Positions 10,747 to 23,038 of a DNA stretch of 64,000 nucleotides are shown here, piece by piece. Below the pieces are notes generated by a model, which was given only the letters and a program-made list of their open reading frames with translations, searched no databases and was not told the DNA's origin. The stretch spans positions 43,837,598 to 43,901,597 of the forward strand of contig CM043962.1 of assembly GCA_014529385.2 (NCBI GenBank), given 5' to 3'. The position numbers were made by a program, and so were the translations under genes. This DNA comes from Adiantum capillus-veneris. Lineage: Eukaryota; Streptophyta; Polypodiopsida; Polypodiales; Pteridaceae. Positions within the stretch are counted from its first letter, which is position 1. Each line of letters starts with the position of its first letter.

Positions 10747-11385
10747 AATCCGCTAATACCAAAAAAGTTTTGTTTCTATCTTGTGTTTAAGGTTGTGTTT
10801 TGCAGTGTTCCTGTGATATTTCTCCCACTCTTGGAACATCAGGCCTACCATAGCGCATGGGACCGTGCCTCTTGAACGTCAAAAAATAGCAACCAATTGT
10901 ATACCGGGTGTTGCATGAGGGATCCGCCAAAGACGGGGTAGATAATGTCCCAAAGATAAGTCTGCAACCTTCTTGAACCAAGAGAAAAAATCCTTGCATA
11001 GTCAAGACTCGTAGAGGTATAAAGACTTCCCCCCAATTCAGAAGGCAAGAAAGTTCCCCCTTCGGATCCTCCAAGTAGTTCTCCTCCTACCTGTCCATCC
11101 TTGCCGCCCAATTCCATAGATTCCATGATGTGGATGATGACGACGCGGCAAGAAGATACATGCCGATAAAAGTGTGTGGTAGCTATGGAGCAAGAGGAAC
11201 GTTGATTGGCGGCCGAAGGCGAGGCTTGTAGGCAAGAGAGGACAGCCATGCATCATCTCATCATACCGGCGTTTCTATCCAATTCCCATCCTCGGAGCTC
11301 AATTATGAGAAGCTTGCCAAGACCATCATGGAGGCAACCAATGCTACATGAACCAACAATGAACCAATCACCGAGAGGATTACGT
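10747..11385 (+). other. Internal leader of gypsy element E8 (first copy)
   Basis: The sequence from TAATCCGCTAAT onward matches, with divergence, the leader that follows the complete E8 PBS at 13645 (matching stretch from about 13672). The first 25-30 bases of the internal region, including the PBS, and the upstream LTR are missing here, so E8 is cut by the E1 junction. No credible ORF. Confidence 0.6.
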
Positions 11386-12223
11386 TCAGTAAGTACGACG
11401 ATAAGATGAATGCTTTTGTCATCCATTCTTGGTTGCCTCAATTGACATCTTATTTTGCAGTTGTTAAAAAGTATGATAGTAAAAAAGTTCTCTTGGTTTC
11501 CATGCATCTCACGGGTGATGCTATCACCTGGAAGGATGAGTGGATAAAGAAGGAGGATGCCTACAAGGGGACCCATGTTGAGTCTTTCCTCATTTAGTTG
11601 TTCAGAGGACTCCCAGGAGGATCTAAAGACTCGCTTCTTGCCTCAATAATACGTGAAGCGATTGAAAGAGGATTTTCAGGCTTTGTCTCAACAAGATAAA
11701 CCTGTGATGTTGTATGCTAACATTGTGTCCCAGCTCGGTGGACAATTGAGGAAATTGAATGAGGAAAGGTTGAAGGCCTCTCTCTTTGGATTGGATTGCT
11801 CGATCATGTTTGGCGTGGAAGCCAATGATCCAAAGACATTGCAAGAGGTGATATGATTGGCTCAACTCCAAGAGATGAAGCACAACAACAGTAAGCTCAA
11901 GACTGCCTACAATAATAGTAAGTCTTCCTCTCATGGATCCCTAAAGACAAAGAAAAAAATTATAATAGGAATGGTAATAATAAAAAGAACTCTCCTAATT
12001 CTTCATCTCAATCTAGTTCTCCGTCTACATCTCAATCTAAGAGTGACAAAGATAAGGACAAGGGTGATGGAAAATCTGATAAACCTAAACTCACACATGA
12101 TGAGAAAATTGCTCAAGGAATCGTAGGTGATCAATTAAGTAAGGAAGAATTGTATGCAAATAAACATAGATGTTTTCATTGTCACATAGTAGATCACATG
12201 AAAAAGGATTGTCCTAAGAAATA
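11386..12223 (+). pseudogene. E8 gag remnant
   Basis: Several frames together encode a Ty3-type gag. 11386-11597 gives FSKYDDKMNAFVIHSWLPQ...LTGDAITWKDEW, the capsid-like gag domain. 11653-11856 continues with a helical segment (MKRLKEDFQALSQQ...). 12168-12223 encodes the zinc knuckle CFHCHIVDHMKKDC (CX2CX4HX4C) followed by a stop. Frameshifts and stops between the blocks make it a pseudogene. The wording of the gag domain and the iMet PBS of this family fit a chromovirus-like gypsy element. No pol sequence follows: the LTR begins only about 100 bp further on. Confidence 0.75.
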
Positions 12224-12319
12224 ATCTAAAAATGAACCTGCTATTGCATCAACTTCTAACTCTACCCTCAAGTGAATGTTGTGAGTGCAATGGAGGGGAC
12301 TTTTGACAATGAGGAACTT

Positions 12320-13399
12320 TGTCATGTCCACATGGATCTATGTGCCACATGGACATGCTTCATCGATTTCCTTAGCCAATTTTCCACCTATCCTTAGATA
12401 GGAGTGCCTAGAATCCTAGGAGGATTATTACTGGCAATCTTGTGAGCCTGGTTGCAGGACCTGCACGTCCGAACAAGTCCATTAGACTAGGTTTTTCAGT
12501 TTTGGAACCTTCTTACATAAATGGTTTGTACACGTATTTTGACAGATGTTATTACACTACGGTGGGAATTTGGCATTATGAGTATATAGATCTAGGTTAG
12601 AGGAAGATGTTGGTCCAATCAATTCGTCAAATGGGTCACAGACTAGTGAATCATCTTCAGAGAACCTTAATGTGTGCGTATTTGCATATTTTTTCCCGGT
12701 CTGTCCTAAAATTATCGACCTAACCTAAATTTCTTATAAAAGAAGCAGCAAAGCAAGTGTTTCTCATTAGATGTGCAAGCGCTAGAATTTAGGCCAATAT
12801 TTTTGCATTACATCTGCAAGCTTGACGTTTTGCTCCCAAATCCCAAATTTCAGTAGATCAGCACAACATTTTCAGTTTCAGCCCTTTCGGTCACCGAAAC
12901 TGGCTCCAATCTAATAAGCTAGCCTCTCGGTTGTAGCCTAGTACTTCAACAGTCCATTGAACCTCTTCTTGGCCATTCTCTTGCTGCATCTAGTGCTCCC
13001 ATTGCTGTCCATCATCAGCTCCATCATCATTTGTATTTTCAACCCTGCTTTGCACGATAGATTTGCAGTGTTTTGCGTACCAGATTTGTGTTTTTGTAGC
13101 CATCTTTAATCCCTTGTTTCCTCTCACATCAAGAGTGCAAATCAGCCCCAAACCTACCCCTTTGGTGCCCATCGGCAATCCCTCAAGTAGACGGATCCAA
13201 AGGTGCATCAAATCAGCCTCAGAGGTTCTTCATCTTGAAGAGTTATCGCGGCGACATTTCCCATTCGAGCTAGTAGAGTCTGCAATGTGGTATTGCACTT
13301 GTGTACATTCCATTTACACAATCAAAATCAAATATCGCATCGGCAATGGTGTGGGGGACCCTCGAGAGGGTTGGTTGGTATCCCATTGGATGTCATTCT

Positions 13400-13492
<93 letters not shown>

Positions 13493-13643
13493 ACATCTCT
13501 ACCTCTCTCATCACCTCTCTTCAAGAAAATTAAAGGAACCATCTCTCATGCTAAGTAGCAAAAATTAACATAAGGAAAGAAGTAAAGACTTGTGGAAGTG
13601 TAAAGTCTAGATGTCCACCATTTCAATTTCGCTACGTCTAACA
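12320..13643 (+). mobile_element. E8 LTR, complete copy
   Basis: 1324 bp from TGTCATG to CTAACA, with TG...CA ends, followed after one base by an iMet PBS. Its first 210 bp match 14574-14770 and its remainder matches 21546-22870, so a second, interrupted copy exists. It carries a (TG)n tract at 13402-13490. No coding capacity beyond repeat-driven frames. Confidence 0.85.
13402..13490. repeat. (TG)n microsatellite in E8 LTR
   Basis: An uninterrupted 89-bp TG tract near the 3' (U5) part of the LTR. The second E8 LTR has a longer one at the matching place. Confidence 0.98.
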
Positions 13644-14573
13644 TTGGTATCAGAGCTTTGTGATTTTGAAGTAATCCGCTAATATTTGATTTTTTTCCTT
13701 CTCTAGTGTTTGAATGTGTGTTGTAGCGTTTTGGCCAAGGACACTTCTCTCATTGAGGGAACTGCAGGACTTGCCATTGCATGTAGGATCGTGCGCCTTT
13801 AGCTTAGAAAATGCAAACACTGTATATCGGGGGTTACAATTGTGGTTCGCCTACAAGAGGGTAGTTGACTTGGTGTGCGTGCTTGACCACCTCAACAGAA
13901 AGAAATCCTAGCATGGATACTTGTAATCATAACTTCTTCGACATGACAGATCGCATCATTGAAGACATGCACTGGAAACATGAAGATGTTGATTGCGAGT
14001 ATCATGATTTTTTAGCAACCTATGATGACAAAGGAAGGCGCCATCCACATCGGCCTATTAGCTTTGGAGTCTTGGCATTGTTTGCACAACCATGTCTCCC
14101 ATCTGCTTGGAGAACTCAATCATTCCAAAAGAGGCATTGCATTGTCATTGATCTGTACACATCTTTGGCAACACATTGGGTCTACACCATCTGCATCTTC
14201 TTAGCAATTGGTAACCATCAATCCGAGGGCAGCATAGGCTGACTTGTACCCTTCGTGGGCATCAGCGTTTGCATATACAACCTTTTGCTCTATGCGCATG
14301 CATCCAGTTTGAAGTTTGGTTCACATTATCCGAGTTGGGTAGTAAAGACTAGTCGATAACCAACAAGGAAATCGTTGATTCAGGAGGCAGTCCATTGGTT
14401 GGGAGTAAAGGTATCATCACCATCCCTTTCTTTTGGACATTTCCACATCATCCAAGAGAGACTCTCTCTGAAAAGTAGTCCTGGAAAACATCATCTAAAA
14501 GGCCATTCATTCGAGATCAGCTTATGGCATGCATGGAGTTTGGTACCCATACCTCACCTTAAGCAGGAGTGGA
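13644..14573 (+). other. Short internal region of E8 between its two LTRs
   Basis: It starts with TGGTATCAGAGC (13645-13656), the standard plant iMet primer-binding site, and ends just before the second LTR with the purine-rich AAGCAGGAGTGGA. Only 930 bp separate the LTRs, so gag and pol are absent. A weak frame (13865-14242) shows no recognisable domain. The first 200 bp match the leader at 10747 onward, so this is a deletion derivative or recombination product of E8. Confidence 0.75.
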
Positions 14574-14770
14574 TGTCACATGCACGTGGCTCTGTGCCAC
14601 GTGGACATGCTTCATCGACTTCCAGAGAAACATCTATACCTATCTCTAGATAGGAGTGTCTAGAATCCTAGGAGTATTAGTGTTGGCAATTTTGTAAGCA
14701 TGTTTGCAGGACCCGCATGTCCAAACGAGTCCATTAGATTAGGTTTTCCAATTTTGGAAACCTCTTGTCT
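14574..14770 (+). mobile_element. E8 second LTR, 5' part
   Basis: It matches the first 200 bp of the LTR at 12320 (shared blocks include GTGGACATGCTTCATCGA and AGGAGTGTCTAGAATCCTAGG). The match fades after about 14770, where inserted sequence begins. The LTR resumes at about 21546. Confidence 0.85.
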
Positions 14771-14999
14771 TTGAATTTGTTGAGCCTGTGAAGAATCATA
14801 GAAACAGGAAGGAATCTCTCTACAGGAGTTCACCCCCCCTCAAACATCAGCCCCATTGGTGTCTGCTTCTCCAACCAGAACAAAGATATCATTTGTGTTT
14901 AGCGAAAGCCCTTCACAGAGCCTGTCCTGCTGGATAAATTCCCTACTCATTATAGTTGTCTGCTACCTCCTCGCCCCTATCTACCTCTATCCCCTCAAC
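14771..14999. other. Unassigned sequence between E8 LTR and minisatellite
   Basis: No gene or known repeat recognised. It leads into the C-rich minisatellite and may be internal sequence of the element whose LTR (E6) follows. Confidence 0.3.
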
Positions 15000-15590
15000 C
15001 CTACCCTACCCTCCCTCTCCCCAACTCATCCCCCTAGCCCCCTCCCAAATTCAACTCACCCTCCCAATTTGTTCCCCTCTTTCCCTCCCAATTCAGCCCT
15101 CTCCCAAATTCGCCCCTCCCAATCCCAATTGGCCCTCTGCCCAATTAGTCCCTTCCCAATTCAGCCCCTTCCCAATTCAGCCCCCTCCGAATTCGTCCCC
15201 TTCTTTCCCTCCCAATCCAGCCCTCTCCCAAATTCGCCCCTCCCAACCCCAATTCGGCCCTCTGCCCAATTAGTCCCTTCCCAAATCAGCCCCCTCCCAC
15301 CCTCCAAATTCATTCCCCTCTTTCCCTCCCAATTCAGTCCTCTCCCAAATCGTCCCTCCCAACCCCAATTGGCCCTCTGCCCAATTAGTCCCTTCCCAAT
15401 TCAACCCTCTCCCAAATTCGCCCCTCCCAACCCCAATTGGCCCTCTGCCCAATTAGTCCCTTCCCAATTCATCCCTCTCCCAAAGTCGCCCCTCCCAATC
15501 CCAATTGGCCCTCTGCCCAATTAGTCCCTTCCCAATTCAGCCCCCTCCCAATTCGTCCCCCTCTTTCCCTCCCAATTCAGCCCTGAACTA
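15000..15590. repeat. C-rich minisatellite
   Basis: Degenerate units such as CCCTCCCAATTC, GGCCCTCTGCCCAATTAG and TCCCTTCCCAATTC repeat in a higher-order pattern of roughly 120 bp. A proline/serine-rich frame across it is only a by-product. A similar tract on the opposite strand (27640-28135) lies inside E3. Confidence 0.85.
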
Positions 15591-15759
15591 TCATCATCTT
15601 TGCATAAGAATCCGCCATCCTGTGTTCGAGCAGAGAAACCTCCTCCTCCAAGTGTTGAATTCTCTTGCCAATAGCAATCATTTCTTGCATGGTTGGGCCT
15701 AGTACCTGCTTCAAAAAAGATGTACTATGCGGTACCTAGTGGTTTTATTTCCTAGTTTT

Positions 15760-15919
15760 TCAGTATTTCCTCTCACCGAGACTATTTCCTCTCACCAAGA
15801 CGGTGAGCGGTCTTGTGGCGGGCAACCTATAGCAGGCTACAGTGTCACTTTCACAGGACACTCAATTAGTATAGTTGGTTCAGTCAGGTTCACACTGGAC
15901 GGACTCTTTGGGCTAGGCA
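15760..15919 (+). mobile_element. E6 LTR (E3 family), left part
   Basis: In reverse complement this matches E3 LTR sequence at about 25320-25450 (shared: TGCTACAGGTTGCC-like and GTCTCGGTGAGAG-like blocks). It is cut at 15920 by copia element E2 and resumes after the target duplication at 21107. It lies in the opposite orientation to E3. Confidence 0.7.
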
Positions 15920-15924
15920 GTGAC

Positions 15925-16151
15925 TGTTGGAATTAGGGTTGCAGAGAAACACACACAGCTTGGAAAAGACGAAGGAAGCTCAAGGCACACAATAGAGAGT
16001 GTGTTACTTAGTGTGCAATGGAAAGATAGATAGCCCTAGAGTGATGGGCGTATATACAATGCACGGGGGAAAAAACCTCCTAAAGAGGGAAAAAATGACC
16101 CGACGGTCCTAGTGTGTTCACACACATCACTACCACATGTATATGGTAACA
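15925..16151 (-). mobile_element. E2 3' LTR
   Basis: 227 bp, with ends TGTTGGAA and GGTAACA on the plus strand. Next to it on the internal side, minus-strand sequence reads CCAGGTGGGATT, the likely polypurine tract (about 16152-16165). Confidence 0.95.
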
Positions 16152-16226
16152 AATCCCACCTGGAGTGATGCGGTGAACGAGAGCTGGCACATGAGTAAAG
16201 GGAAGTGCCATGCCCTGAGGACAGGA

Positions 16227-19200
16227 TCAGTCCACAAAGGGGAGTAAGCCCAAAGCTTTGCGGAAAGCTTCAAGCTTCTCACGAGACAATGCCTTTGTGA
16301 AAAGATCTGCAAGGTTGTCCTGTGTTGGCACATAAGCCAAGCTGATCTCTCCTGTTGAGAGCCTCTCCTTGACATAGTGGTAATGCACCTCAATGTGCTT
16401 TGTGCGAGCATGAAAAACTGGGTTCCTCGCAACTGCCAATGCGCTCTGACTGTCAGTGTAGATAGTGTTGGCAGTGTCCTGTCCAACACCCAAATCAGCC
16501 ATAAGGCGTCTGAGCCATACACACTCAACCGTAGCTGTGAAGACTGCCCTGTACTCAGCCTCACAACTCGAAGTGGCCACAGTAGGTTGCTTCTTGCTCA
16601 ACCATGATATACATGAACTGCCAAGCATGAAACAAAAACCACTTGTGGACACTCGCGTGTCAAAACAACCAGCCCAATCTGAGTCCGAAAAAGCATGTAA
16701 GTCTGGCGGCAATGACCCCCCCTTGGGATAAAACAAGCCAAGATGTAAAGTGCCACTAAGTTAGCGGAAAATCCTCTTGACAGCCTGCCAATGCTTAGAC
16801 CCTGGGCTATGCATAAATCTGCTGACCTGTGAGACTGCAAACTGAATATCCGGCCTCGTGTTGCATACATAAATGAGGCAGCCAACAGCAGTTTGGTAAA
16901 GAGTGACATCAGCAGGATCGCCAGCATCATGTAGACTCAACTTCAAACCTGTTTCCATGGGAGTGGCAATAGGTTTGCAATCCTCAAGTCCAAACTTACA
17001 TAGCAATGTCTCTATGTAACTTTTCTGACACAAGGCAATACCACCATCACACTGCTTAAACTGTATGCCCAAATAATGATGCAACAGCCCCAAATCTTTC
17101 ATCTTGAAAGTAGCATTCAAATCAGCCTTAAATTCAGCAATATGTCTCTCATTTGGTCCAATGATCAGCAAATCATCAACATAAAGAACCACGATGAGAA
17201 ATACATCACCCTCACGCTTTACATACAATGTGCTTTCTGTTGGACTGTTACGAAAGCCTTGTTTGACCAAATGAGTGTCAGCTTTCTCATACCAAGCACG
17301 AGGAGATTGCTTCAACCCATACAAAGCCTTGTTACATTTGCACACTTTGTCCTCTTGTCCTTTTATGACAAAACCGTGAGGCTGCGTTACATAAACTTCC
17401 TCAAATATGTCACCATTCAAGAAAGCAGTAACAATGTCTGATTGATGTACATCCCAACCAAAATGAGCTGCCAATGCACATAGAAAACGCACAGTAGTCA
17501 TACGACAAGTGGGAGCAAAAGTCTCTTTATAATATATGCCTTTTTGCTGTGCATAACCCTTTGCAACAAGTCGAGCCTTATGGCGATCAATCTCACCATC
17601 CGGCTTGCGTTTCAACTTGTAAACCCACTTCGTACCAATGGCCTTTTTGCCAGGAGGCAAATCACATAAAGTCCATGTGTCATTTTCTATAAGTGCATCA
17701 TATTCTGATTGCATGGCAACCATCCAATTTTCTGAATTCTGTGCTTCATCAAAAGACAGAGGCTCCTCAACATCATGTAAACTAGACACAGCCAAAGCAT
17801 AACAATCTGATACATAAGATGCATGGCGAGAGCCTGAACTAGTACGACTAGACAAAGGTGCATCCAATTTACTGTCACACAAAGTGTGCACCAGCCATTT
17901 TGGCATACCTCTAGCCTGCTCATTTTAAGCCCTTTACTCATCAAGTACATCATGTACATCTGCATCAGTAATAGGCTGATCTAAAACATTTTCAGAAACC
18001 CCCATAGGCTGTACATTTTCCTCATTGGAACTTACATTCGTATTTCCACCACTGAAAAGAGGCAACAAAGTGTCATAAATGTCATGTGAGCTTACATTAC
18101 TGTCTCTAGTACATGACAGCAAGGGCTGAACAAAATCTTCCACAAACACTACATCCCGTGAAACCAGAATACGTTTTGTTTGCGGATGATACAACCTGTA
18201 ACCTTTGCTTTCAGCACTATAACCAACAAAAATACATTTGACAGCCTTATCATCCAATTTTCTGCGCTGCACTTGTGGCACCAAAGCATATGCCAAACAG
18301 CCAAAAACACGCATGTGCTCAATAGAAGGCTTTCTATCATGCCATGCTTCATATGGAGTAATAGACTGCAAAGCTTTCGTAGGACACCTGTTAAGTACAT
18401 AAGTGGCACACATGATGGCCTCAAGCCAAAAAGAATGCGGTAAAGCTTGACTTTTGACCATACATCGTGCCATTTCCGTCAGTGACCTGTTTTTCCTCTC
18501 AGCACACCATTTTGCTGAGGTGTATAAGGCACTGTACATTGGTGTTTTATCCCGCGACTAGCCAGAAATGCATTAAATTCATGAGACATATACTCCCCCC
18601 CTCGATCGGAACGGAGGGTGCCCATAGTACATTTCGAGACATTTTCAGCCATAGCCAGAAATTGTTTGAAGCACATAAAAACTTTGGACTTTTCTTTAAG
18701 CGGAAATACCCATGCATGCCTGGAGTAATCATCAATGAAAGTCACGAAGTACAGGTAATTGCCCAAGACGGAGTTTGCATGGGCCCACAAACATCACTAT
18801 GCACAAGCTGCAACCTGCATGTGGCCCGAACTGAACCATCCTTTGGAAATTTAGAACGCTGCATCTTACCCAAAATACAGCCTTCACAAACATGTTTGAC
18901 AAGTGCTTCAAGAGGCGGCAAAGAAGCAACCATATCAGATTTCTGCAAACGCAGCAAACTGGCAAAATTCAGATGACCAAAACGTGCATGCCAAAGTTTT
19001 GCATCTGAAATAGCCCTTGAATCTGCAAAAGCATTTGCAAAATTTTGTCCACACTTGTCATACAAAGTGAGCTTATACAGCCCACGGCACAAAAGCCCAC
19101 ATGCAACAATTTCATCACCAAAACTGAGATCATGAACTGTACATCTGTCATCCACAAATTTGACTACAAGTCCAAGTCTAGCAAGTGCGGATACAGACAA

Positions 19201-20511
19201 GAGATTCTTCTTGATCCCAGGTACATAAAGTGCATCAACAAGTGTGAAGGAACTGCCATTAGCAGCAGTGAGCACAATCTTTCCAACTCCCTGAACTGGA
19301 TAAGAGGCGTTGTTGGCACAAGTGACTGAATTCCCATGAGGGACTGACTCGAGTGAGGTAAACAATTCACGATGTGAGGTAATGTGCTTTGTAGCACCAC
19401 TATCGAAATACCACACATGTGAATCTGTAGCAATTGACAAGCATGCATCATGGACAGCAGGATTGTAAGTGCACTCTGCGCTAAAAGCCCATTCTGCATC
19501 AACATCAGCAACACAGTCTCCTTTCACAGAAGACTCAACAATAGCTGCATTTGTAGTGGAACCAGCATTTGCAGTGGAACCACCCTCTTTCTTCTTAGCC
19601 TCTTTGGCCTTCAACTCAGGACACGACTTGATCAAGTGATCATTAGCTTTACAATAATGGCAACGCATCTTCTTTTTGCCCTTATCACCAAAATTGCCAG
19701 ACGAAGTGCTACCAGCAGAAGCATTAGGAATAGAATTTTTGCCACTCGCAGCAGAACCATAATAAGTGGCTACATTACTGTTACCACCCTTTCTTTGAGA
19801 AGAAATAAAAGCCTGTTCAACTGCACGCTGCCTAGTCCTGTTTTTTCTAGAAAGTGACTCTTGCAACAGCAATGTGCATAATGCATCAAACTTGACAACT
19901 TCAGGATTTCCTTGGGTCATCAGTCTCCAAGTACTAGCAAAAGTCTGGTAGGAATCTGGTAAGGCATCAAGAACAATCTGCACAAGGGAACTGTCTGAAA
20001 TGACTTCACCTGCAGAAATAAGCTGCTCATTGATATCCTTGACACTAGCAAGGAAAGTGTCCATATCATCTTCCTCGTGCATAATCTTCGACTCCAGCTC
20101 TTTACGCAGCAAAGCAATTTTAGCCTCATTGCGACTTGCATAATGACCTGCTAAAATATCCCAAGCCTGTTTTGCAGATTTTGTTGAACGGATGTGAGGA
20201 ACAATGGTGCGCTTCATAGACAACGCAATCAATGCATGAGCCTGCGCATCCTTAACATCCCAACGAGCTTATTCTGCCGTAGGCAAAACAACTCTAACAG
20301 CTGCAATCCTTGCGGCAAGATCTACAACATCCTCAACATCGCCTACATCCTCAGAACCAGGACGTACATCAATGCCCTGCACAATGTTCTAGACACCCTT
20401 TGACACAAGAACATGTTGCATCATATAAGCCCACATAGGGTAGTTGTACCCATCCAACCTGTCCTCAGCAGCAAACATCTTGAACACATCTGTGTTGTTG
20501 TTGTCAGCCAT
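16227..20511 (-). pseudogene. E2 gag-pol polyprotein, decayed
   Basis: One frame starts at the ATG at 20511 (MADNNNTDVFKMF) and runs about 1428 codons in Ty1/copia order. The parts are gag with UBN2-type region (to about 19750), zinc knuckle CHYCKANDHLIKSC (about 19650), protease with FDSGATKHITSH (about 19400), GAG-pre-integrase WHARFGHLN (about 18990), integrase core HSDVCGPM...TFIDDYSRHAW...YTPQQNG, RT with LYGLKQSPRAWY and YVDDLLIIG (about 17180), and RNase H with SDSDWAGC (about 16680). Damage: in-frame stops at 20389-20391, 20269-20271, two near 17920-17936 and 16761-16763, and frameshifts near 18770 and 18500. Catalytic motifs are otherwise intact. Such an element moves through a cytoplasmic particle using one polyprotein cut by its own protease. 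Confidence 0.93.
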
Positions 20512-20859
20512 GGTAAATGTTGCACCTGATGTGAAAACTGCCCGAAAATAGGAGAAACGGAGTGGGAACAACCTGTGCTATATAGCACAAACCGTAGAAG
20601 ACTATAAGGCACCTGTTATGCAGAAAACGAAACTGACAGAAATTCTGCAGAAAATGACGAAATAGCCTTTGCAGTACTGCCTGTAGTGGAAACGGAGGCC
20701 GAAATGAGCCCAAACCAAATTTTTGAGCAGATCAAGCTCTTCGAGCTGTCCCAAAATATTTGTCGACCTGCGAACGCTCGCCAAAGCTCACTGAAATCGG
20801 AGAAAGTGAGCAGGCGTGTGCTGGAGCAGCTAACGACTAAGCCCGGGAGGACATGACCT

Positions 20860-20871
20860 GCTCTGATACAA
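20860..20871 (-). other. Primer-binding site of E2
   Basis: On the minus strand this reads TTGTATCAGAGC, one mismatch from the standard iMet site TGGTATCAGAGC. It is two bases from the 5' LTR. Confidence 0.85.
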
Positions 20872-20873
20872 AT

Positions 20874-21101
20874 TGTTGGAATTAGGGTTGCAGAGAAACA
20901 CACACAGCTTGGAGAAGACGAAGGAAGCTCAAGGCACTCAATAGAGAGTGTGTTACTTAGTGTGCAATGGAAAGATAGATAGCCCTAGAGTAATGGGCGT
21001 ATATACAATTCACGGGGGGAAAAAACGTCCTAAAGAGGGAAAAAATGCCCCGGCGGTCCTAGTGTGTTCACACACATCACTACCACATGTATATGGTAAC
21101 A
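20874..21101 (-). mobile_element. E2 5' LTR
   Basis: 228 bp, nearly identical to 15925-16151. It holds the likely promoter for the minus-strand transcript; a TATA-like TATATAC lies on the minus strand near 21000-21008. The flanking GTGAC at 21102 is the target duplication. Confidence 0.93.
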
Positions 21102-21106
21102 GTGAC

Positions 21107-21545
21107 ACGTGGCAGGATACGGATGGTGGTCTAGTGGACATTGTGGCCAGGTCACCACCACCACTCAGTTTGGAGATTGGCTTAGGTGGCTGACATTTAT
21201 GGGCCGTTGGTGGATCATCTTTTGGATATATGGTCCAGCGTCGTCGTCTGGAGCATAGAGTCTAGACACACGGCACGTCTTCACCATCCCTGCACATTTG
21301 AGCCTCGACACCCCATTGTAACTGAGAGTCCTGGGTTTGAGCTGAGTGTGCTACCACACCAGAGTCTCTATCAGTTCTTTGAGATAGTCGAGTCATTTGT
21401 TGTGGTCTACTTGTTGCTGTTGTGTCTCTGTGAGCTCAGTTGTTGTCTATTGTTTCCTGTTTTCAGTCTGTTGAGTGAGATTGTCATGCACATTGCACTG
21501 AGGAGCACCCACTGTAGAGAGCATGACACACTATCTGCGCTATAG
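21107..21545 (+). mobile_element. E6 LTR (E3 family), right part
   Basis: In reverse complement it matches 24870-25320 of E3 (shared: GCACTGAGGAGCACCCACTGTAGAGAGCA-like block and a TATA-like GGATATATGG near 21208). It continues the sequence interrupted by E2 at 15919. The last 15 bases before E8 resumes are ambiguous. No PBS follows, so this is a 3' or solo LTR. Confidence 0.75.
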
Positions 21546-22480
21546 TTACACTACGGTGGGCATCCAGCATAACATGCATGTAGCTTTAGGTTAGAGGAAT
21601 CCGATGAGCCATTCCCCATGTCAATCGGATCTCGAAACTTTGTCTTGGTCAAGTTTATTAATAAGTCATTTTTATGATTTATTTATATAAACTTTGACAG
21701 AGGTTTTGCCCTACCTAAGTCCTAAAATCCTTTTAAGAAATTTTGGCTCCTATAAACGGAGCACCTTTGCCAACGTTTCCATCAGTTTGCAGATGGTGCC
21801 AGGTCAGCCTAGCGTTTCTTGCAGCTTTGCAAGCATTTCCATTAGTTGCAGATAGTGCCAATCAACCCTGTCGTTTTTGCATTTGCATCCAAATGCCCTA
21901 GCGTTTTTGCTCCACATTGCAAATAAGCCCAACATTTTCTACAGAAGCAGGTCAACCTAGTGTTTTCAGTTTTCAACCCTCTTCCTCGCTGGAGATTACT
22001 TAGATCTGCAGACGCCTTCTTCCCTACTGCAACCTGGACTTCAAAAGCCCATTCAGCCTCTTCTCAGCCATTCCCTTGTAGCATCAAGAGCTCCCATTTC
22101 TGTCCCATCATTGGCTCCGTCAGCATCTATGTTTTCAACCTTGCTTTGCGAGTCGGATTGGCTACGTTTTTTCAACCAGATTTGTGTTTCTGTGGTCAAA
22201 TTTCAGCCCTTCATTCCTCTCACATCGGGAGCGCAAATCAGTCCCAGATCTACCCCTTAGTGGCCATCAGCAACCCCTCATCAAGAAGGATCCAAAGGTG
22301 CATAAAATCAACCCTTGAGGTGATTCATTCTGAAGACTTACCGCAATGACATTCGCAATTCGAGTCAGTAGAGTTTGCATTGAGATATTTCATGTGTGTA
22401 TATTCCATTTACGCAATCAAAAGAAAATACCACATTGGCAACAGTGTGGGGACCCTTGAGAGGGTTGGTTGGGACCCCAT

Positions 22481-22484
<4 letters not shown>

Positions 22485-22554
<70 letters not shown>
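22485..22554. repeat. (CT)n microsatellite
   Basis: A 70-bp uninterrupted CT tract in the second E8 LTR. The complete E8 LTR lacks it at the matching place. Confidence 0.97.
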
Positions 22555-22558
<4 letters not shown>

Positions 22559-22647
22559 CACGTCTTGAGTTCAACTCATCTTGGCTAGATCTTTGAGGCC
22601 TCTTGGGATAGTTTCCCACGATGCTAAAATTATCTTTTTCTTCTTCT

Positions 22648-22773
<126 letters not shown>

Positions 22774-22950
22774 TACCCCTCTCTCATTGTCTCTCTAAAG
22801 GAAATAAGAGGACCCCATCATTCGTGCTAACTAGCACACATTCAAGCAAGGAGAGAGATAAAGATTTGTCCGCTACAACTGATAGTACCGGCCACGAGTG
22901 TGCTTCTTTCCTCCTCCTATATCTTGATTAACCGTCATTGTACATATCTT

Positions 22951-23038
22951 CCTCACTTGCTGAGACTATTTTAGTTAGGTGAGTATAATCCTTCCCTCAC
23001 TTGCTGAGACTATTTTAGTTAGATGAGTATAATCCTTC
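22951..23038. repeat. 44-bp tandem duplication
   Basis: Two copies (22951-22994, 22995-23038) of a unit beginning CCTCACTTGCTGAGAC, with one mismatch (TTAGGTGAG versus TTAGATGAG). It lies in the non-coding stretch upstream of the LINE ORF1 remnant, possibly its 5' UTR. Confidence 0.85.

Larger units (their letters stand above)
15925..21101 (-). mobile_element. E2: Ty1/copia LTR retrotransposon, structurally complete
   Basis: 5177 bp bounded by LTRs of 227 and 228 bp and by a perfect 5-bp target duplication GTGAC (15920-15924 and 21102-21106). The LTRs differ at about 7 positions and one indel (about 97% identity by eye), so insertion is fairly recent. It inserted into the E6 LTR, which had itself inserted into an E8 LTR. 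The single gag-pol frame is broken by stops and frameshifts, so it is no longer autonomous. Confidence 0.95.

Noticed and set aside
13287-13568. ORFs coding for long CVCVCV or HTHTHT proteins (also at 22581-22931, 32369-32793, 46699-47115, 49033-49430)
   Set aside because: They are translations of (TG)n/(CA)n microsatellites inside LTRs, open in all frames and without domains.
14856-15524. 222-codon Pro/Ser-rich ORF on the plus strand
   Set aside because: It is a by-product of the C-rich minisatellite, whose unit lacks stops in several frames; no start context or domain.
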